Below, piece after piece: positions 17,237 through 26,639 of a DNA stretch of 64,000 bases; position 1 is the first letter of the stretch, and each line of letters opens with the position of its first letter. The stretch spans positions 1-64,000 of IMG/VR virus record IMGVR_UViG_3300018405_000014; one strand, written 5' to 3'. The DNA comes from a virus. Below the pieces are notes generated by a model. That model was not told the DNA's origin and did not search any database. It saw nothing but the letters and a program-made list of their open reading frames with translations. Position numbers and translations under genes: made by a program.

Positions 17237-18034
17237 ATGTTTGACAACACCGTCAGTATGTTTCGCTGTGTGGCCATTGGCACTGCGGCTGAAAACAAGA
17301 AGTTAAAATCCCACGAATTGCTGGTATCGCCCCATGAGAAGATGCCCTTCATGGATGGGGAGATTGTCGATAAAGTCGACGAAATGGAGTACGAGGTCAA
17401 AGACAGTTCGGGTAATGTCCAAGCAGGTACCGCATTTGTAGCCACTGACCTACCTGCTATCTGGCTCCCTGACAGTAACCGCCTCACCCCTCCCGATATC
17501 CAGCGCGGCGAGATGGTCGAGCTATGGCAGATGGCGGGCAACGACCAGTACTACTGGCGATCCATGGCCAAGGATGAAAAGCTGCGTCGCTTGGAGACCG
17601 TGGTCATTGGGATCTCGGGCAATGCCGACCCCGATGCCGATGGACGCATTCCAGAGAACATGTACTTCATCGAGATCAGCAGTCACGCCAAGACCATTAC
17701 ACTCTCCACCAGTCAAAAGAATGGGGAGTTCTGCACCTATGACTTCCAGTTCGACATGGGTAATGGTCGAGTGGTGCTTCAAGATAACGTAGGTAATAGC
17801 TGCTTGTTTGACTCCAAGAATATTCACTACAAGGTACTGAACCAACTCGGTACGTTCTTTGAGATGAACAAGCAAGACATAAATGCCTACGCACCGAGGA
17901 ACATCGCTTTTACGGCCGATCAGAATGTCGATGTGAAAGCGAAGAAGATCACGCTCAATGGTGGTGGGAGCGTGTTCATATTACAATCTAGCGGGACTAC
18001 CCTTAAGACACCGAACTTCAAAGGGGTATCGTAA
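17237..18034 (+). CDS. Baseplate central spike protein
   Basis: A 265-residue protein starting MFDNTVSMFR, with GAGGTGGGT before the ATG. Residues 30-110 look like an OB-fold (gp27/gp5 or VgrG-like) domain. The last 120 residues become increasingly beta-repetitive (NIAFTADQNVDVKAKKITLNG..), the pattern of a triple-stranded beta-helix spike. The PAAR gene follows with a 1-nt overlap (stop TAATG), so spike and tip are coupled. It would form the membrane-piercing central needle at the tail end, like phiKZ gp181 or T4 gp5. No lysozyme domain is visible. Confidence 0.8.
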   Translation: MFDNTVSMFRCVAIGTAAENKKLKSHELLVSPHEKMPFMDGEIVDKVDEMEYEVKDSSGNVQAGTAFVATDLPAIWLPDSNRLTPPDIQRGEMVELWQMAGNDQYYWRSMAKDEKLRRLETVVIGISGNADPDADGRIPENMYFIEISSHAKTITLSTSQKNGEFCTYDFQFDMGNGRVVLQDNVGNSCLFDSKNIHYKVLNQLGTFFEMNKQDINAYAPRNIAFTADQNVDVKAKKITLNGGGSVFILQSSGTTLKTPNFKGVS

Positions 18035-18297
18035 TGGGTATTGTATCTCTGGTCGGGGTGGACAGTGCTGGTGCCGTTATTACCGGTCCGGGTGCATCGA
18101 ACTGGACATGGAATGGGTCACCCATCTCGTTAGTGGGTGACGCAGTGGCAGGACATGGCAAAGATGCTCACGCGGGTCCTGTGATTGCTTCAGGCAGTCC
18201 CTGGATGACCATCGATGGTGTCCCTGTGACACGGGTCGGTAGTGTGGCCACTTGCGGTCACGGGGCAACTGGTTCCAGTGACATGGATATCCCATGA
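18034..18297 (+). CDS. PAAR-repeat spike tip protein
   Basis: An 87-residue protein composed of PAAR-like repeats: glycine- and valine-rich segments with GHGKDAHAGP and a final TCGHGATGSSD. The His and Cys residues in these loops are those that bind the metal in PAAR cone proteins. The family caps the spike (gp5/VgrG) with a sharp point. Length and position immediately behind the spike gene agree. It is followed by a strong terminator. Confidence 0.85.
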   Translation: MGIVSLVGVDSAGAVITGPGASNWTWNGSPISLVGDAVAGHGKDAHAGPVIASGSPWMTIDGVPVTRVGSVATCGHGATGSSDMDIP

Positions 18298-18306
18298 GGC
18301 GGACAT

Positions 18307-18330
18307 AGGGGAGGGCATGAGCCCTCCCCT
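18307..18330. terminator. Bidirectional terminator
   Basis: AGGGGAGGGC-ATGA-GCCCTCCCCT, a 10-bp perfect stem, with CATA directly left and TATG directly right. It separates the converging PAAR gene and 18338-18895. Confidence 0.8.
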
Positions 18331-18337
18331 TATGCTG

Positions 18338-18895
18338 TCAGACAAGACTGGCCAGGAACCGTTCTAGGTTGTTACCAAGACCACTGACGATGAATGTCAG
18401 CTTGTTGGTCTCAGGGTGCCACGCTGCAATGAACATCTCATCGCGAGTATGATCGGTACCGTACACCAGAAACTGACCATCCTCGGTGGTGGCGAATGGA
18501 ACCACCCCAGCCAGGGTTTCGCCGCGCGCCATCGTTTTCTGCATGGCCACGTAGACCGCCAGGACGTTCGTGGGTGACTTGGGAATGCAGTCGAGCATTC
18601 GGCCGAACTTCATTTCTGGAGAAGTCTTAGTGGCAGGGATCTTGCGACGTTTGGTAGGTCTGGATCGACCGTGCATCGATAACACACCGACCAACTCATA
18701 AGGCAGTTTGAGGTTACCTACCTTGGAGCCGATCTGGACCGCCTTTTGCAAATCGATGAGTACTTGAACGTCATAACCTGGTGCGTTATATTCCCAATCC
18801 AACTCGGCAAGTTCGATGGCCACTTCGGCTGGAAACCGAAGTGGACTAGTTACTCGGATGCTTTCCATGGCTGTTACAAGGACTTTATTTTTCAT
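18338..18895 (-). CDS. Unknown protein
   Basis: A 185-residue protein starting MKNKVLVTAMESIRV. It has an early A-M-E-S string like prohead protease sites, a basic central stretch (RSRPTKRRKIPATKT) and an alternating hydrophobic C-terminal half. No known domain is recognised. It is the last gene of a minus-strand run (20868 to 18338) with short gaps, ending at the 18307 hairpin. The neighbours look virion-related, so a structural role is possible. Confidence 0.6.
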   Translation of the reverse strand: MKNKVLVTAMESIRVTSPLRFPAEVAIELAELDWEYNAPGYDVQVLIDLQKAVQIGSKVGNLKLPYELVGVLSMHGRSRPTKRRKIPATKTSPEMKFGRMLDCIPKSPTNVLAVYVAMQKTMARGETLAGVVPFATTEDGQFLVYGTDHTRDEMFIAAWHPETNKLTFIVSGLGNNLERFLASLV

Positions 18896-18907
18896 GAGTG
18901 TTTCTCG

Positions 18908-19540
18908 TTAATCAATCAATTCCAACACAGGTCGCCAGCCAAAACGATGGGTTACTGTGCCTGTGGTGTACACTGCCTGGGTAATGTGTGTATCATTACC
19001 GCGGTACAGATAAGGTTCCTGACACCACGTATAGCCACCAAAACCTTTAATACCGAGATCGTCATCACTGATCTTAGCCCATTGGCCAAACTCAATGCCT
19101 TCGCCGGACAAGCCCACCGAAGACCCGCTGATACGGTACATCAGGCGGTTCCACTCAGACCCATAACATGCAGCCGGGTCGGCTGCCGACCCTCTGAACG
19201 AAGTTGCCCCTCCATTGAACAAGCGTACTTTATAAACTTTGCCCTTGATGGTTACCGTCTTATTACCATCCACCACCCCGGCGCTGAAAAGCTCAGTGTA
19301 TTTTAAGCCTGATCGGAGCGGGCGCTTTGGTACGTATTTGGTCTTGCCGTCAACTGGGTCGGCAAACACCAACCAAGGTGTAGTATCGTTCGCGCCAATC
19401 GAACTCCCGCTAGTCAATCCCACTGCCGTGGCCAACACTGTGCCTGTAATGAAATCACTGGCAAGAACTTCCCCTTGAAAGGGCGTCTTAGGCCCCATCC
19501 TTAAACGCATCTGAGATGCACCGATCATCAAGCTTTTCAT
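18908..19540 (-). CDS. Tail-fibre-like protein with GWRPVLEL C-terminal domain
   Basis: About 210 residues starting MKSLMIGASQMRLR; a GTG four codons earlier overlaps the upstream stop and is the alternative start. The body has the string TPWLVFADPVDGKTKYVPKR, then TVTIKGKVYKVRLF, SEWNRLMYRIS and a final GWRPVLELI. These are hallmarks of a domain widely found at the C-terminus of phage and prophage fibre proteins, probably for surface binding. The first dozen residues resemble those of small modules at 42648, 43277 and 44007, suggesting a shared docking peptide. Confidence 0.6.
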   Translation of the reverse strand: MKSLMIGASQMRLRMGPKTPFQGEVLASDFITGTVLATAVGLTSGSSIGANDTTPWLVFADPVDGKTKYVPKRPLRSGLKYTELFSAGVVDGNKTVTIKGKVYKVRLFNGGATSFRGSAADPAACYGSEWNRLMYRISGSSVGLSGEGIEFGQWAKISDDDLGIKGFGGYTWCQEPYLYRGNDTHITQAVYTTGTVTHRFGWRPVLELID

Positions 19541-19548
19541 ATCGTCAC

Positions 19549-20868
19549 TCACTCAATTATCAGGGTACTGGTACCCCATTTGACCAACTCGCCACGGTGG
19601 AATGTAACTGGCTCTGCCGAGATCCGCTTCTCATCCACCTTGGGTTGCCAGCGATAGTTGTAGGTGTCCATCAACCGATGCTGGTGCAGATTATTGTCAG
19701 TACGTAGAACCCAGACCTTGTTTTCTTCCTCCTTGATATAAGAGGGCAGTAAACCAAGCTGAGTCCTCAAGGGCCAGAGTGGCACCTCGCCTTCAAGGTA
19801 GAAGCGACCGGGTAGGAACGTCCGACTGGTCTGGATGGTGTCGACCGTCATGTGATCTGCTTCGATGGCCACTACAAACGACTGACTGAGTCCCAGCAGT
19901 TCCAACATGCATTCATTGGAGTGGAAGTTCTGAAGGTCGTAATCGGTGGGGTTCGTCGGACTGACTTCGTGAAACCGCTCCAGCGCCGATTGGTTGATAA
20001 GGTACCGCGATTCCATGTACCGCTCAAGGAACGGGATGCGTTTCATGTCCACCCGCAGTGTATGGGGTCCGATCACCTTAACGTCTCGGCTGGCCAGGTG
20101 CAGATACCCACCGATGACAATCCCGACCACTTTATTCGTGGTGTCGAAAGGCAACTTCAAGTAGAACTGATCCGACAACAGGCGTGTTGGGTTGGGCTGA
20201 TAGACCATCTCCGGTGTGATACTGACCGTATGGACTCGACCAATGTTCTTGAAACTGATCAGACCAAGCATGGCATTCTGTGTTTTACGAAACGTCACAC
20301 CGCCGTCCTTGATGTAGGCCCCATCGCTGTCTGCATCCAATCGATGTACCAGACCATTGACAGTAGCCAGACAATGACGCTGCAGGTCAACATAATCAGT
20401 GTCGTCCCGAGTCAGCCAGATATCAGGTTTGTCATAGTCGGTCGCATCGTTAAATGGCGAACCCTTGGCCACGCAAAGATCGGCTTTAAAACCCGCCTGC
20501 CAGATGTCTCGTGCCAGTGCATCGAATTGCTTGACTTTGGGTTCACCGGTGATTGTAGGTAGCGTGGTGTTGGCGTTATCGATCAACCACTGCGCTACCG
20601 TGACGGTATCTAGCACCGGGACGAGCAGGGCCTCAGCGTCACGCAGGCGCAGGGTGTGCTTACCTTCCAGTGCCGGATGCGTCACGACAAGGTAGACTTC
20701 GGTATAGGCCTGAAGCATGGTTTTGACTGGCAGATCACGGATATCTTTTTCTTCGTAACGCACATTGGGCAGCCGGTGCTTCAACATGGCGTATTGGTAT
20801 TCGTACATTTTCGGCTCCCCCGGCAATAATGGTATGCCAGTTGTTTGATGAATAATATTGTCAAGCAT
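19549..20868 (-). CDS. Virion structural-type protein, unknown
   Basis: A 439-residue protein starting MLDNIIHQTTG (a GTG lies five codons earlier). It is rich in beta-strand-like segments and aromatic residues, without enzyme motifs, which is usual for baseplate or tail proteins. Its stop overlaps the start region of 18908-19540, so both are translated together. It diverges from the first tail-fibre gene at 20952. I infer a tail or baseplate role from context only. Confidence 0.6.
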   Translation of the reverse strand: MLDNIIHQTTGIPLLPGEPKMYEYQYAMLKHRLPNVRYEEKDIRDLPVKTMLQAYTEVYLVVTHPALEGKHTLRLRDAEALLVPVLDTVTVAQWLIDNANTTLPTITGEPKVKQFDALARDIWQAGFKADLCVAKGSPFNDATDYDKPDIWLTRDDTDYVDLQRHCLATVNGLVHRLDADSDGAYIKDGGVTFRKTQNAMLGLISFKNIGRVHTVSITPEMVYQPNPTRLLSDQFYLKLPFDTTNKVVGIVIGGYLHLASRDVKVIGPHTLRVDMKRIPFLERYMESRYLINQSALERFHEVSPTNPTDYDLQNFHSNECMLELLGLSQSFVVAIEADHMTVDTIQTSRTFLPGRFYLEGEVPLWPLRTQLGLLPSYIKEEENKVWVLRTDNNLHQHRLMDTYNYRWQPKVDEKRISAEPVTFHRGELVKWGTSTLIIE

Positions 20869-20951
20869 AGTTCTTACAAACACGTCGACCGTTCAGGCCC
20901 TGTCAAATAGAGTCGATGCCGGTGGAGATTCCTCTTCGGAGAGTGTAACTC

Positions 20952-23351
20952 ATGAGTACTGTCATCCCACAATACCCTTTCGATCCGACGGGGCTTGCTC
21001 AAAGTAACAAGGTAGTTGAGACTCAGGCGATCAAATCGCGTGGTACGTTCGATTACTACTATGTCGTCCCGCGCGTCAGCCCGTTTTATGCCGAAGGCGC
21101 TGAACTGCGTCTATATCCGGTGGGCACCAGCACCGCTAACCCCCTGGGAGGTCAGCTGCTAGTAGAAGGTGTCCACTATAGTTTCGGATACCATTTCGCT
21201 CAAGCATCACATACCATTGGAAAGCCGGTGTACGGCGCGATCACCTTCTTCGATCGTACGATGGAAGGTCAACTGCGGATGGTACTGCAGACGGTCGGTG
21301 GTGATTGGGTTCTTGACGATCAGGCAATGAATGAGCTCCTGCTCAATACTGCCTACAACCCCCGCATTGCTACCTGGGAACAATTGGTTGAATTGCCTCA
21401 CCAGTTCCCTGTTGTAAACCATGATTTCAGTGTCGATGATTTTGTCGGCATGAGTGAAGTCGTCGATGAACTAGGAGATATCGAACGCGCCATCCTTCAA
21501 TCTAACGAAGGTGGTCTGCAGCAACACATTGAAGACCAGGCCAACCCACACCAAGTCTCCAAGATTCAGGTTGGTCTCGGACTGGTCGATAACTACCCGA
21601 CTGCGACCATTGCAGAAGCCACAGGCGGTACCGCCAACAACCGCTTCATGACGCCGTTGCGTACCAAGCAACTGATCGACACCGTGGCCACTGCAGCACT
21701 GGTGGCTCACCAGGGCGATTATACCAACCCGCACCAGGTGACAAAGACACAGGTCGGTCTGGGTAACGTACAAAACCTGGCCCTGGCCACCCAAGCGGAA
21801 GCCGAAGCGGGCGCCTCCCATGCGCGTTATATGACGGCACTGCGCACACGCGAGGCCATTATCGCTATTGTCGGTAACCGTCTCGACGGCCACATTGGTG
21901 ATTACGCCAACCCGCACCAGGTGACGAAAGCCCAAGTGGGGCTCGGGAATGTCCAGAACATCGGGATCGCTACCGATGTCGATGCATTGTCAGGCCTTGG
22001 CGACAGTGGGGTGATCACACCTCGACTCCTTAGCCTTGTGTTGAGTGAGACGGTAGGTGAAGGTGTCACCGATCACATTCAGGACTCTGCAAACCCCCAT
22101 GGTGTCACCAAAGCACAAGTGGGTTTGGGGAGTGTTGAGAACTTCGGGATCGCGACAGAAGTAGAGGCTCGGGAAGCCACTGCTGCCAACAAGTACATGA
22201 CCCCACTGGCCGTCCGGCAGGCAATCAATGCTCTGGTCGGTGACAGTTCCAACGCTCACGTCACTGACTTCGGTAACCCGCATGCCGTTACTGCCGCCCA
22301 GGTCGGCACGTACGATCGTGACCAGATCAACCTTCTGTTGAACGATAAGTTGGACCTGGCCGATACGGCAGGCGATTCGGCGCGAGTGTTCGGTCTTAAC
22401 CAAGAGGGTCTGGCAGCATGGATTGGGTCCGTCACCTCAGGTGATGCACTGAAGTTTGATGGCAAGACTTACAATGAAGTCAAGCTCGACATCCTCGCAG
22501 GTAAAGCTGCAGACTCTGCTCGACTTGATGGTAAGTCCTACGCTGACATCTTGCAACAGATCTCGGAAGCAACAGGTAACAGCTCGTTTAAGTATGTTGT
22601 AGACGGCATCCCCATGGTCGAGGACGACCTCGGCGATAGCATCGAAGCGCCTACAAACTGGTGCCATATCGGCTCCATGTTCCAACGGTCAGCCTTCGCC
22701 GATGCCGACCTTACGATACTTATCACAGGGGGTCGAGTTGACAATATAGACATTCGCCGTCACCACTCTATCCTAGTCGAGATTTCCACAACCAACGACT
22801 ATGAAAACGGTGATGTAGGTGCCGCCTATGCTCCTCTCCTACTAGGAGACTGCGTGGTCAAGTACCTCACTCCACCAGAGCGATCCATCGACGTTGGAGT
22901 TGTAGTGTCTGATGTTGAAGGTAGACCGTGTCTTGATATTTACGTTAAGAGCACTGGGGTTACTTCACCGTGGGTCGTGACTGAACTGACCGATGGGCTA
23001 TTTGTCCAGAAGGAGCGGGGCCCTATCATTGGGGTTTCTGATCTGATTACGGTAGAGCCTGCTGGGATTGTCTATCCGCGTATTCTCCTCGAAGGAACGG
23101 CTGAGATCCAGGCGCTTCAGGAGTTCTCGCAGCGTAATGATAACCCTCATGCCGTCACCAAGGCCCAGGTTGGATTGGGGAGCGTGGATAACTACGGAAC
23201 GGCATCTACGGCAATGGCCATCACCGGCACTGCTACCGATAAGTTCATGACCCCCGCATCTACCACGGCTAAGGTCAACGACTCCATCGGCATTCTCTGC
23301 GATGAGCTGATCCTTGTCATGGATGATGCAATGGCTAACCTGTTCTCATAA
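20952..23351 (+). CDS. Tail fibre with NPHxVTKAQVGLG repeats
   Basis: A 799-residue fibre starting MSTVIPQYPFDPTG. The N-terminal 190 residues are homologous to those of the fibres at 23420 and 36406 (IxQYP-D-TG start), so they probably attach to the same place on the baseplate. Residues about 190-480 hold five repeats of roughly 60 residues with the core NPHQVTKAQVGLGNV-N and FMTP; a sixth lies near residue 735. Between them is a different domain of about 220 residues, possibly the receptor-binding or tip region. Such repeats form trimeric shafts in phage fibres. A strong hairpin follows. Confidence 0.85.
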   Translation: MSTVIPQYPFDPTGLAQSNKVVETQAIKSRGTFDYYYVVPRVSPFYAEGAELRLYPVGTSTANPLGGQLLVEGVHYSFGYHFAQASHTIGKPVYGAITFFDRTMEGQLRMVLQTVGGDWVLDDQAMNELLLNTAYNPRIATWEQLVELPHQFPVVNHDFSVDDFVGMSEVVDELGDIERAILQSNEGGLQQHIEDQANPHQVSKIQVGLGLVDNYPTATIAEATGGTANNRFMTPLRTKQLIDTVATAALVAHQGDYTNPHQVTKTQVGLGNVQNLALATQAEAEAGASHARYMTALRTREAIIAIVGNRLDGHIGDYANPHQVTKAQVGLGNVQNIGIATDVDALSGLGDSGVITPRLLSLVLSETVGEGVTDHIQDSANPHGVTKAQVGLGSVENFGIATEVEAREATAANKYMTPLAVRQAINALVGDSSNAHVTDFGNPHAVTAAQVGTYDRDQINLLLNDKLDLADTAGDSARVFGLNQEGLAAWIGSVTSGDALKFDGKTYNEVKLDILAGKAADSARLDGKSYADILQQISEATGNSSFKYVVDGIPMVEDDLGDSIEAPTNWCHIGSMFQRSAFADADLTILITGGRVDNIDIRRHHSILVEISTTNDYENGDVGAAYAPLLLGDCVVKYLTPPERSIDVGVVVSDVEGRPCLDIYVKSTGVTSPWVVTELTDGLFVQKERGPIIGVSDLITVEPAGIVYPRILLEGTAEIQALQEFSQRNDNPHAVTKAQVGLGSVDNYGTASTAMAITGTATDKFMTPASTTAKVNDSIGILCDELILVMDDAMANLFS

Positions 23352-23358
23352 CACCCTG

Positions 23359-23386
23359 GACGCTGCGCTGGAGACGGCGCAGCGTC
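23359..23386. terminator. Hairpin between fibre genes
   Basis: GACGCTGCGC and GCGCAGCGTC make a 10-bp perfect stem with an 8-nt loop, followed by ATTAT. It lies between fibre genes 20952-23351 and 23420-24994 and could reduce readthrough between them. Confidence 0.7.
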
Positions 23387-23419
23387 ATTATCTGATAGAC
23401 CCAGACACTGGAGTTTTCC

Positions 23420-24994
23420 ATGAGCGTGCCACCCATTATTCAATATCCGCTCGACCTTACCGGAACGTCAGCGACAAACGCCATTGTAGGTGAAAGTCGG
23501 GACATTGCCAACCTCAACGAGCGGGTCTTCGTGCCCAAAGCCGGACCATTCTACACCGACAGCTTCGTCATTCGTAACGCCGAAACCGGTCAGCCCCTGA
23601 GGCCTGTGGATGACTATGTTCTGGCACAACCGTTTTCTCAAGCGTCGTTGCGCAGCGGCAAGGATGTTCAGTGCGCCGTTGTCCTGAAGACTTCTGTCCC
23701 CATCAGCGTTGAGATGGATTATCAGGTTGTCGGGGGCGAGTATTCCTGGAACCTGGCGGGCTTGGCCGACCTCATTGCCGAACTCGATCTGGATGACCGC
23801 CCTATCAAATGGGGTGCAGTTATTGGTCGACCGACCATGTATCCGCCAGCACCGCACATGCACGACATTGGCGACACCTACGGGTGGGAATACGTCGTGT
23901 GGCAGTTGGAGCGTGTGACGTATGCGATCCTCACAGGTGACGAGGCCTCTCACGAAGAGCTGCGCCAACAGATGCAGACGCTACATGCCCAGCAACAAGC
24001 GATCATCGATGCTCTGGATGCGCGGTTTGTAGGTCACACCAACGACAAAACCAACCCTCATGCCGTCACCAAGGCCCAGACGGGACTGGGTAGTGTCGAC
24101 AACTATCCGACAGCTAACGCCAGTGAGTCGCTGGCCGGGGTCGCCAACAACCGCTTCATGACACCTCTGGGAAGTGCATCGCTGGCAGACCGCATCGCCA
24201 CCGAGCGGGTCAGTGACCATGAAGCCAAGAAGACCAACCCGCACCAGGTAACCAAAGCGCAAGTCGGCCTAGGAAACGTGGATAACTACGGGACAGCCAC
24301 TCAGGCACAGGCCGAATCTGCATCGGTTACCGACAAGTTCATGACGCCTCAACGGACTTATCAAGCCATCATGATCCATGCGGGTGTTCTACTGGATGCC
24401 CACGTCAACAACAAGCAGAATCCGCACAGTGTCACCAAAGCACAGGTCGGGCTTGGAAGCGTCGACAACTATGCCACCGCCAGTCAGGCTGAAGCCCTGG
24501 CGGGTGTGGCCACCAACCGCTTCATGACACCCCAGCGAGTCAAACAATCGATTGACGTCCATGCCGGCAACCTGATCAATGCCCACGTCACCAACACCAG
24601 TAACCCACACCAAGTAACGAAGGCTCAGGTCGGTCTGAGTAACATCCCCAATGCCGTCACTCGCGAGCGAAGCCTTGACAGTAACACCACCCTGCTACTC
24701 GCTGGTGCAATGCGCGATCACCTTATTTCGGGTGACCACGACAACCGGTATGTTCGTCTGAACACTCAGCAGAACACCAGTATGCGGATCGTCAACGGTA
24801 CACTGCAGTCGTATGTCGGTGGTTACTGGCGTCAGGTCTGGCCGGCGGTGTGGAGTAACCACGTTGCACAGGGTTACAACGACCCCTACCTTGGAGAAGG
24901 TACTGGGGTGCAGCTGTTGTCAGCAGGCGGACGCCTGTACGCCACGGTCAACGGTAATTGGCAGCAGATCTGGCCTTCGCAGTGGGCGGATTAA
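23420..24994 (+). CDS. Tail fibre with NPHxVTKAQVGLG repeats
   Basis: A 524-residue fibre starting MSVPPIIQYPLDLTG with GGAG upstream. The attachment region (1-200) is very similar to that of 36406-37839. Four shaft repeats (NPHAVTKAQTGLGSVDNY and relatives) lie at about 210-420. The tip ends with two WxQ(I/V)WP units (GYWRQVWPAVW and NWQQIWPSQW), a small repeat likely to form the distal end. It immediately precedes the radical-SAM cassette and shares identical DNA blocks with the fibre on the other side. Confidence 0.85.
   Translation: MSVPPIIQYPLDLTGTSATNAIVGESRDIANLNERVFVPKAGPFYTDSFVIRNAETGQPLRPVDDYVLAQPFSQASLRSGKDVQCAVVLKTSVPISVEMDYQVVGGEYSWNLAGLADLIAELDLDDRPIKWGAVIGRPTMYPPAPHMHDIGDTYGWEYVVWQLERVTYAILTGDEASHEELRQQMQTLHAQQQAIIDALDARFVGHTNDKTNPHAVTKAQTGLGSVDNYPTANASESLAGVANNRFMTPLGSASLADRIATERVSDHEAKKTNPHQVTKAQVGLGNVDNYGTATQAQAESASVTDKFMTPQRTYQAIMIHAGVLLDAHVNNKQNPHSVTKAQVGLGSVDNYATASQAEALAGVATNRFMTPQRVKQSIDVHAGNLINAHVTNTSNPHQVTKAQVGLSNIPNAVTRERSLDSNTTLLLAGAMRDHLISGDHDNRYVRLNTQQNTSMRIVNGTLQSYVGGYWRQVWPAVWSNHVAQGYNDPYLGEGTGVQLLSAGGRLYATVNGNWQQIWPSQWAD
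23621..23672 (+). repeat. 52-nt direct repeat, copy 1
   Basis: This block in the attachment region of the fibre gene is identical over 52 nt to 36607-36658. The surrounding codons differ between the two genes, so identity at this level suggests recent gene conversion or recombination. The copies flank the radical-SAM cassette. Confidence 0.85.
24434..24477 (+). repeat. 44-nt direct repeat, copy 1
   Basis: Identical over 44 nt to 37054-37097, in the shaft-repeat part of the fibre genes. It is a second exact block shared by the two fibres that flank the cassette. Confidence 0.85.
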
Positions 24995-25030
24995 TTTACC
25001 GGACATTAGAATTCTATAGACGATGGCAAG

Positions 25031-25052
25031 CAGGGCGGCAGAGTTCGCCCTG
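25031..25052. terminator. Hairpin before radical-SAM cassette
   Basis: CAGGGCG-GCAGAGTT-CGCCCTG is a 7-bp stem between the end of the fibre gene (24994) and the oxygenase gene (25092). It may partly separate fibre and cassette transcription. No U-tract follows. Confidence 0.5.
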
Positions 25053-25091
25053 TACCTTCAAATAGACTTCTAAATCTGACGAGGTGCACCG

Positions 25092-25607
25092 ATGCTCCAG
25101 CGATTGGAGATGTTCAAATTTTCAGGAATCTGTGAAGATACCTTAGCGGTGGAGGATGTCATTGCCAGTGCCCATGTATACGAGCAGAACATGATCAAGG
25201 TGGTTCGCAACAATGCGTCTTATGTAGTCAATAACTTGAACGAATACCTTGAGCTTTCGACCTACCCGATTAAGATCGAGGGATATGAGCGATTCAATTC
25301 GGTCATGTTTCGCGAATGCAAGGCGCTGGCGTCCCACATGAAGCACCAGGGGTTTGTCAGTTGCCATTTGTTCTTGTCGCCCAAGGCCTCGGTAAGTTTT
25401 GCCATGCACACTGACCCTGACGATGTCGTTGTTCACATGGTCAAAGGGCGTAAGCTCTTTGAATCACCCGACGGTGTTCTAGAACTCAGTGAAGGTCAGT
25501 CGATCTACATCCCACGCAACTATCCGCACCGAGCAATCAACACCGAGGATTCTATCATGTTGAGTTTTGGGTTGGAATTGTTCACTGAGCAAAAATTATG
25601 GGCATGA
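25092..25607 (+). CDS. JmjC/cupin-type Fe(II) oxygenase
   Basis: A 171-residue protein (start MLQRLEMFKF, GAGG upstream). The core is a double-stranded beta-helix: HLFLSPKASVSFAMHTDPDD, then VVVHMVKGRKLFES, then IYIPRNYPHRAIN. H106, D108 and H146 are placed like the HxD...H iron triad of JmjC/cupin-4 hydroxylases (YcfD/NO66 type), and K121 follows the VKGRK strand as in that family. It may hydroxylate an amino-acid side chain. The radical-SAM gene begins inside its last codons, so the two are coupled. Substrate unknown; the neighbouring peptide at 26640 or a tail protein are candidates. Confidence 0.65.
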   Translation: MLQRLEMFKFSGICEDTLAVEDVIASAHVYEQNMIKVVRNNASYVVNNLNEYLELSTYPIKIEGYERFNSVMFRECKALASHMKHQGFVSCHLFLSPKASVSFAMHTDPDDVVVHMVKGRKLFESPDGVLELSEGQSIYIPRNYPHRAINTEDSIMLSFGLELFTEQKLWA

Positions 25608-26638
25608 ACAAGACCATCTACATCAAGACCACGGGTACCTGCAATCTTGACTGTCATCATTGCTTCACCAACGGGAAGAACGGCGACAAGACGCAGTTTG
25701 ATCCGATGGTCACAGCTGACTGGGTCCGGTCATTTATGGCCAAGTATCCAGTAGGAACACACTACCACATGGAGTTTCATGGTGGAGAACCGTTTCTGGT
25801 GCCACTCGAAAAGCTTAAGGCTTTTGCCGATCAGTTCATCGACAACCCACATGTCTCGTTCTGTGCAAACAGTAACCTGACATTCAAGTTGAGGGAGGAG
25901 CATATTCTTTTTATGCTCGATTACTTCGACGGGTTTATCGGCACAAGCTGGGACCCATGGATTCGATGGGCGAACGATAAACAGTTCAACCTCTGGAAAA
26001 GTAACCTTGAGTTGCTCCGGAGTAGGGGTATAGGCATTGCGCTTAAAGCCTCGGTCAGCCGTGCTTTGCTGCAGATGACTCCCGACTGGTTCATCGATCA
26101 GATGGAAAGCTTTGCAGTTGAAGAAGTGTCACTCGAGCGCCTGACCTTCGATGGGAACGCAACCGCCAATCGGGATGTATTCCCCGACAATGAAGAGCAG
26201 GACAATTGGTACCTGGCCCTGTACCAACGCTATAAACAGCGAAAGCCAAGGGTCCGGATCAAGACCCTCGACATCATCGAGGAAAAACTCAAGAACAATA
26301 TCGTCAAGGTCGACACCAATTGCCGTAATTGTGAACAGAACCTTGTAACCATCAACTCAGACGGATCGCTCTCAGGTTGTCCAAACGCAGCCGCTAAGCT
26401 CCATCACGCCAAGATAGAAGACGGTGTGGAAGCTTTTCTGGTCTCGGACGGTCGGGTAACCGAGATCGCTACCGAATTGACTTGGGGTGATGGTTGCCTC
26501 GGATGCGATGTGTTTGATCTATGTGGCGGTGATTGCCACAGACTTCCATGGCAAGATGGGCGATGCGGTGGGTTGAAAAACACCCTGCGCTTCCTGTCTG
26601 GCCGAAACACTCACAGTAACCTGATTTTGAAGGTGTAA
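25598..26638 (+). CDS. Radical SAM protein with SPASM-like C-terminus
   Basis: A 346-residue protein. C15, C19 and C22 (CNLDCHHC) bind the SAM-cleaving 4Fe-4S cluster, and HGGEPF (about 57-62) is the SAM-binding GGE motif. The C-terminal third has NCRNCEQN, then SGCPN, then GCLGCDVFDLCGGDCHRL: a SPASM-like set of cysteines for auxiliary clusters, as in sulfatase and peptide maturases. It starts 10 nt before the oxygenase stop and ends one base before the small protein 26640. I infer peptide or protein side-chain modification. Confidence 0.85.
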   Translation: MGMNKTIYIKTTGTCNLDCHHCFTNGKNGDKTQFDPMVTADWVRSFMAKYPVGTHYHMEFHGGEPFLVPLEKLKAFADQFIDNPHVSFCANSNLTFKLREEHILFMLDYFDGFIGTSWDPWIRWANDKQFNLWKSNLELLRSRGIGIALKASVSRALLQMTPDWFIDQMESFAVEEVSLERLTFDGNATANRDVFPDNEEQDNWYLALYQRYKQRKPRVRIKTLDIIEEKLKNNIVKVDTNCRNCEQNLVTINSDGSLSGCPNAAAKLHHAKIEDGVEAFLVSDGRVTEIATELTWGDGCLGCDVFDLCGGDCHRLPWQDGRCGGLKNTLRFLSGRNTHSNLILKV

Positions 26639-26639
26639 C

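Noticed and set aside
21530-24640. Repeated units in fibre genes that could suggest a CRISPR-like or tandem-repeat locus
   Set aside because: The repeats are about 60 codons long, in frame and protein-coding (NPHxVTKAQVGLG), so they are fibre shaft repeats.
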